Shown here: positions 23,101 through 29,100 of the stretch, piece after piece
Layout: the number at the start of each line of letters is the position of its first letter
Position numbering within the stretch: position 1 is the stretch's first letter
From: Heligmosomoides polygyrus polygyrus
Lineage: Eukaryota > Nematoda > Chromadorea > Rhabditida > Heligmosomidae
DNA length: 64,000 bases
Assembly: GCA_947396885.1 (NCBI GenBank)
Contig: OX377205.1
Location: 50,080,676 to 50,144,675, forward strand
Direction: 5' to 3'
Made by a program: the position numbers and the translations under genes
Notes under the pieces: model-generated
What the model saw: only the letters and a program-made list of their open reading frames with translations
Databases searched by the model: none
Told to the model about the DNA's origin: nothing

Positions 23101-26100
23101 GCGCTATGGCTGCAACTTTTCTTCTTGGCAGTTCAACTACCGGAAACTGCAGACTTGTGGCATTTGGTGTGTATGAGTAGGCTGATACAACTAATCATAG
23201 CAAAAAGCTGCTTAAGAGCGATGTGCTCCACCAACCGCTGTACGACCTCATCCACTCGGAGGATCGTGATGACATTAGGCAGCAGTTGAATTTGGCGTAC
23301 TCCCTGCCACCTGGAAGCACGAATCCCCAAGATGTCTACGAACAAGGTGAGTGGAATCCCTTGACTCCATAAAAGAACAACCTCTTCACACCTGCTTCCA
23401 GAGAACTTCCAGCATTTGGAGCGCAACGTGAATGCTCGATTTCGATGTCTACTTGACAACACCTGCGGATTTCTGGTACAATTACACTGTTGACTTTAGA
23501 AAGCGCTTCTCCGTGGTACTGGAGGTCCATTTCCTGCAAAACCTAAGATATTGATATTGATAAGATGTGAACGCCCACATGAGCATGCTCGTGTAATAAA
23601 TAATATTAATAATATTGCTGCACTTAAGTGGCAGACCTGAGTGACAGACACCGGTTCAGCTACCCATTACTGATCGTCGCTTATTTGATCGGCGTTTTCA
23701 TGCGACTGATCACAGAATGGGTTCAAACTAGAAGCGTAGAAGAACGCCCGCTTCCTGAGGGATCGGCATCGGGTCCACCTCTGTATTTTCTTATGCATTC
23801 ATCTGGTTGGCGGCAGCTCGCTGTGGCAGTTGCTAAGTAGTAGATGTGATTTACGGCAGCTGCAGTCAGCCTAGGCATCTGCACCACGGACCCGTTGACC
23901 GCCGGCCTCAGACTTTCCTATGTAACCAGCGCAATCCTGACGAAGAAAGCCATCTTCTTGAAGTGGGCGCTAACAAAAGCGAACGCTACTGATCTGCTTT
24001 TGGTTTGCTGCGGCTAAGCGTATTGAGAGACAGGTGACAGAGGTTAGCAACGAGCAATCGCTCTGGGGTGCGTCGCGCTTGCACCTATACGTTTTGTCCT
24101 GCGGACGCCTCAAATGCGCATTTGGACCACACGTTGGAAAGAAATGTCCTGCCGATAGATAAACTCGGCTCTTTTCTTCCTGGATGAGAATGGCAGCGGA
24201 TCCCCTGTCTCGCAACTATGGAAGGCTTGTCCAGTGTGGGCGCGCGAATCGAGCTACATAAGGTCGGTCCGAACTTGAGATCGTCAACCGTTATTCTGCC
24301 GAGCGCGCCACAGGCGCTCTGTGCAACCCTCGGAATCCTCGCAGCAAAATGAATGACGAATGAGCTCGTGGTTGGAATAGGAACTCTCACTGAGCACTGT
24401 TTCTGTTCTTTCCAGCGAATAGACATGCGAGGCAAGCTGCTGTCCCTACATGGCCTGCCATCGTCCTACGTTCTCGGAAGAAGCAATCCCGGGCCAGTAA
24501 TGGGTCTGATCACTGTCTGCACGTGAGTGGTTTCGATCTCTGAGATGCTTCTATAGCTGGCTTGCGAAGGAGCCACCATCGGCGCAGCGCACCCGTTTAC
24601 AGACCATTCGTACCCCCTTCGTCGACGGACATTCTCGCAGAGGACCAAATCCTGAAAACAAAGCATCAGCTGGATGGCACTCTCGTATCTATGGATGACA
24701 AGTGAGTGCTGCAGCTACACCATCTGGAGCTCGTGGAAAAGCAGCGGAACGTTTCAGAGTTCATGCTATGCTGGAGCTGAGCGAGAGCGAGTTGCCGATC
24801 TCATTCTACAGTCTGGTGAATGTCGAGGATGCCGTGTGCTTGGCCGAAGCGCACAAGGAAGGTCAGTTCGTTAACGGCTGAAGTTCCTCGAGGCACACTG
24901 CATGCTGGCACCACTAGGACGGCTCTAATGTTTGATTTCCTTAAGCCTTTTAGAGATCTCGTTCGGCTCCCCTACTGTGCTCTCCTAAACTTACGCTTGG
25001 CTTAGAAGCCGTTCTCTGTGTTTCGCTCATTTCTGTGGGACAAATTGTTTTTTAGTCGTGTCACAAAGGACAACTCGGCACTTCTGAGTTCATATGTGGA
25101 GTTTCTTGAGCAACACAGAATGTTAACCCGCTCGTGGTCTTCGAAAAGCCGTCGATCCATAGTTAACGCCGAATGACGTTACCGCTGGCGCTGGAGGACG
25201 CAAAGCAAAGAATGGATACACCTCGAAGAGCAATTTTCGAGGCATTGCCTATTTTTGACATTAGGAGGTCCTCTTCCCCTATCGGACCTCAAAGCTCATG
25301 GTTAGCTTAACGCCGTCTGTCGCATTTAATTTTTAGGGCAGAAGGAAAAGAAGAGAAAGACAGAAATCTGCAATTCTTGAGAGATCAAAAAAAAATGAAA
25401 ATTGCATGACATCGTGAGAGTTTCTCCATTACGACTAAAGCAATTCAGTGATCAAGAACGGGTCCAGCGGATTGCTCATCTACCGTCTGGTGAGCACGAA
25501 GTCGGCTCGAACGTACTTCGTGCAAAGCAGCTGTAGGATGTTCTACAAGAACGGGAAACCCGAATCGATAGGACTTACACACAGACTGTTGAAGTGAGTT
25601 GGTACCTGTTCAGCATCACTTTATTGCCCAGCATTCAGCACCACCGGCGAATTGACCGCTCTATACCAAGGTTTCCTTCAAGCAACTGATGTGGCTAAAC
25701 TGTGGGCTCGAGAAGGTGACTACCGTGAACAGTGCGCGAGTATCGACTTACCGTTAGTTATGCATTGCAGCTGGGGCATAATTCAGGACAAGTTCGGTCT
25801 CTTCACTACGTTCTATTGTACCACAGAAGTCTAATGTCGGCCGTGGACGGTTAAACAAAACGGCGGTCAATCCGAGTCATTCACGGTCAGCTTTTGTTGG
25901 CTGCTGCTCAGGAAACGCTTAATCATAACAGCATGCGTCTCGCCTCGAAGCGGCACAGCTGTGGGCCTGGTAACTATAACTGAGGAATACAGAGGAGAGG
26001 GAGCATAAGGAAGCGGTTGATAGCTCGTGCCGAAAAAGGTTCCAAGAAGGGGAAGCGGACTGCTCCTCCTCAGCAAACCGTCGTATGATTAGTCAGACTC

Positions 26101-29100
26101 TCATTGCTGATGCGTCGTAGACATCGTGCTCATCTTTTGATTCCAGCGAAGTCGAGGGCACGATGCTGCTGGAGAAACGATCGTCTCTGAAGGCCAAGTT
26201 GCTGTCTTTCGACGACTCATTCCTTCAGTCACCGCGGAATCTGCAGTCGACGGCCGCTCTTCCGTTGCCTCCAGCCAGAGACGAAAACGATGGGGACAGG
26301 TGAGCGGGAACCACAGCCAGCCACCCAGTTCATCGACCCTCAGCGCAGGACGGTTTGTTTCAGCCCATTCGCCACTACACTGCCGATTGCCTCTGGGCCG
26401 CGATCACTGAAGAACAACGATTTTCCGCTCTTTCCCCATTGTTTGGTCTCAAAAATGGACCACTGGCCCCTTCTGCATCCGGTACGATATAGCTTCGCTC
26501 AAACGTTATCGGTTACAAGTCAATGTTAAGCAAAACTCATCGTTAGGCTAGTCAGCCTGGAGAGAGCAGGGAAATAGTGAAAGAGGAGACTTTGACGGAG
26601 TACAAATTTTACTCTCGAAGTATCCCTACCCTTTGGTCAACATTTTTGGACAGTGTTATGTGCCTTTCGAAAGAAAACGTTTTGCTCTGTCAAAGCGTAT
26701 GTTGCGTTTATTTGAAATGTTAAAAAAAAACTTTACCAACTTTTTTCGCGCAGCGTCATATGTCATTTGAAAGAGAATGTTTCGTCAGATTAGAGTACAT
26801 GCTTCGCTCATTATGAAATTGCTTATTTTTAGGCCATCAGGTTCAGGTTAGAAGAATTAACCAAACAGAAGAAGCTGTTGATAGAAATAATCTACGCCTT
26901 CTGGGCACTCAACTTTAATTCCCTGAAAATTAGCGAAATTTAAAATGATCGAGAGCAGCCAACACCTGTTCTTGCAGAGCAAATCACGCTCCTTTGAATG
27001 ATGTATAACCTTGTGCAAAAACAACTCAAAAGTAAGCAGAGATGAGGTGCTGTCGACAGTCCTTTTTGACCTTCCACTTTTCCTTCTCGAGAAATTCGTT
27101 CGTAGTACACCGTTTCAGCCGCTACAAGAGTTCGGTATCCCCCTGCCACCGTCGCTACCTGGAGATCTGCCAGCATGGGCTCCGGATCCCTGGTCAGGAG
27201 ATCTCTATCCTCACTATCAGTCGCCTCGTGAGTTCACGGATATCCCTCCTTTTGACCTCACTTTTAGATGAGTAAAACGCCGGCGCTTTTCAGTGGCATG
27301 CCATGCTTCAATACAGCATCTGCCTCGACAAGCCTATCACGATCTCACTCCTGCGGATTGCCACCAGTGGAATGGCTCAGGTTAGAAGCTTGCTCCATTC
27401 TCTGCTACCGTGGACATGACAGAAGGATGGAATGCACTGGTGTTGTTCTGCCTGCCAGCGGCGATAAGCAGTGACTTGTACTCGATCGCAGCCTCTCAAC
27501 GAATGATAATGCCATCCCACAGGCATACGTTATACTTCCGCAACCCGTCGGCGACGCTGCGAATTGCCGCCGGCAACGCGGGGGGCCTGCATGACGGGCA
27601 AGAGAGCGCCGCCGACGCGCACCCTCCGCCGCCAGATACCAGTGCTTCGCACTGCGAGAAGCTGTCGCCGACGGACCGCGGACGTATAGCGTATGGCCCC
27701 TGTTATACTCCCGCGGGAGCATCCGCGGGACGTCCGCGGATGGAAGGTGCACCGCGGACGGTCGTCGTCGTTCCAGGGCGGTTAGCGTCGCATTGGAGCG
27801 CGTTTCCCGCGCCGAACTTCGCGGGACGACAGTCTTCCGCGGTGCACTGCACCGCGGACAGCTGCCCTCCCGCGGGCGGGAAGTATAACAGCCCCGTCGT
27901 CTGTCGGCGGCGATCCGCGGACGGCGGGCGTGGCGGGCCGCGACGAGTGGCCCGGCGCGGGGTCCCGACGCGATTTCCGCCTATCCGCGGAAGCTCCCGC
28001 GGGAGTATAAGGCCTCGTGCACACTTCCCGTCGCCGCGATGGAATCGCGGCGATGAGTTTTGCAGAGCGACGCGAAAGGATTTGAATTTCTCAGTGCTCG
28101 TCGCATCGCCCATCGCTCTGCAAGGGAGCGCGACGGCGATCCGTCCAGGACCAACGCTAAACACCGCGCGCGACGCGAAAAAGTATGCCATGCCTGCGAT
28201 GAGCGCGGGAAGCCATCGCACATACCGGCCGCCACCGTTGCGGTGGCCGCAGCGAGGGTTTCTTTGACTTTTCGGCCGCACGCGGCGGAATGGCCATGAA
28301 CTGGCCAACGCGATGGCAACGCGACGGTGGAAGTATGCCCCCGGCCTAACAGGGGCCTATGCCTTTCGGTGAACGCTACAGGTCGACTACGTGGCCGGCA
28401 TGGGGAAAGGGGCGCCAATCAACGCACGGACCATGCAAGTCCCTGGGTGGCTCTCGGTTCGGCGTGGCCGTGGATAGGCGCACAGCCACGTTCGAGGTGA
28501 ACCCTACTCAATGTCGGACTGAGCCGGGATAGGTGCTAGTGAACTCTCAACCAAGCTTCTACATCTTCCGTGTAGCTAGTTAGCCAGATCTTCCGCCGTT
28601 ATCTTATGGTTTGGCCTGAAGCGGAGGAGAAGGAGAACCCAACAGTGGCATCTTCCACTGGCGCCAGAGAAAAAAGAGAACCCAACCATAGTGGTAGAAA
28701 ACGCCGGGTAACTATTTACACGGCTGATAGTAAACTTCGGCGGAGGTCTCACTCTCCCTACTCTCATAGCCGATGGCCGGCAGTATAATTTTGCGGCATA
28801 GAACGAGATCTGTTCCTATTGTCGTGGGACGCATGTCCGCTCTGTAGAAGGGTCGCCTCCGATGAACAGATGAACTTCCTCCGTCGTGGAAGTATGGCTG
28901 CCGTCTCATGCCGCAACGACAGACATACTTCCGCGACGCGGCCTTTTGCCGCTAAGGCGCCTTTTATACTTGCGCCGCCTCGCGGCACGGCGTGATGGTC
29001 GGCATGGCTATCGATTTTTCGCGCCGCGAGGCGGCGCCGCATCGCTTCTATACTCCGCCGCCGCAAGACACCACACTTTACGGAATTTTGGGTTACGGTA

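Noticed and set aside
27410..28418. Long open frames on both strands (285, 201, 145 codons) in the GC-rich block
   Set aside because: They overlap each other on opposite strands, consist of Arg/Pro/Gly-rich low-complexity residues, and lie within hairpin repeats. High GC removes stop codons; no domain or splice pattern supports a gene.
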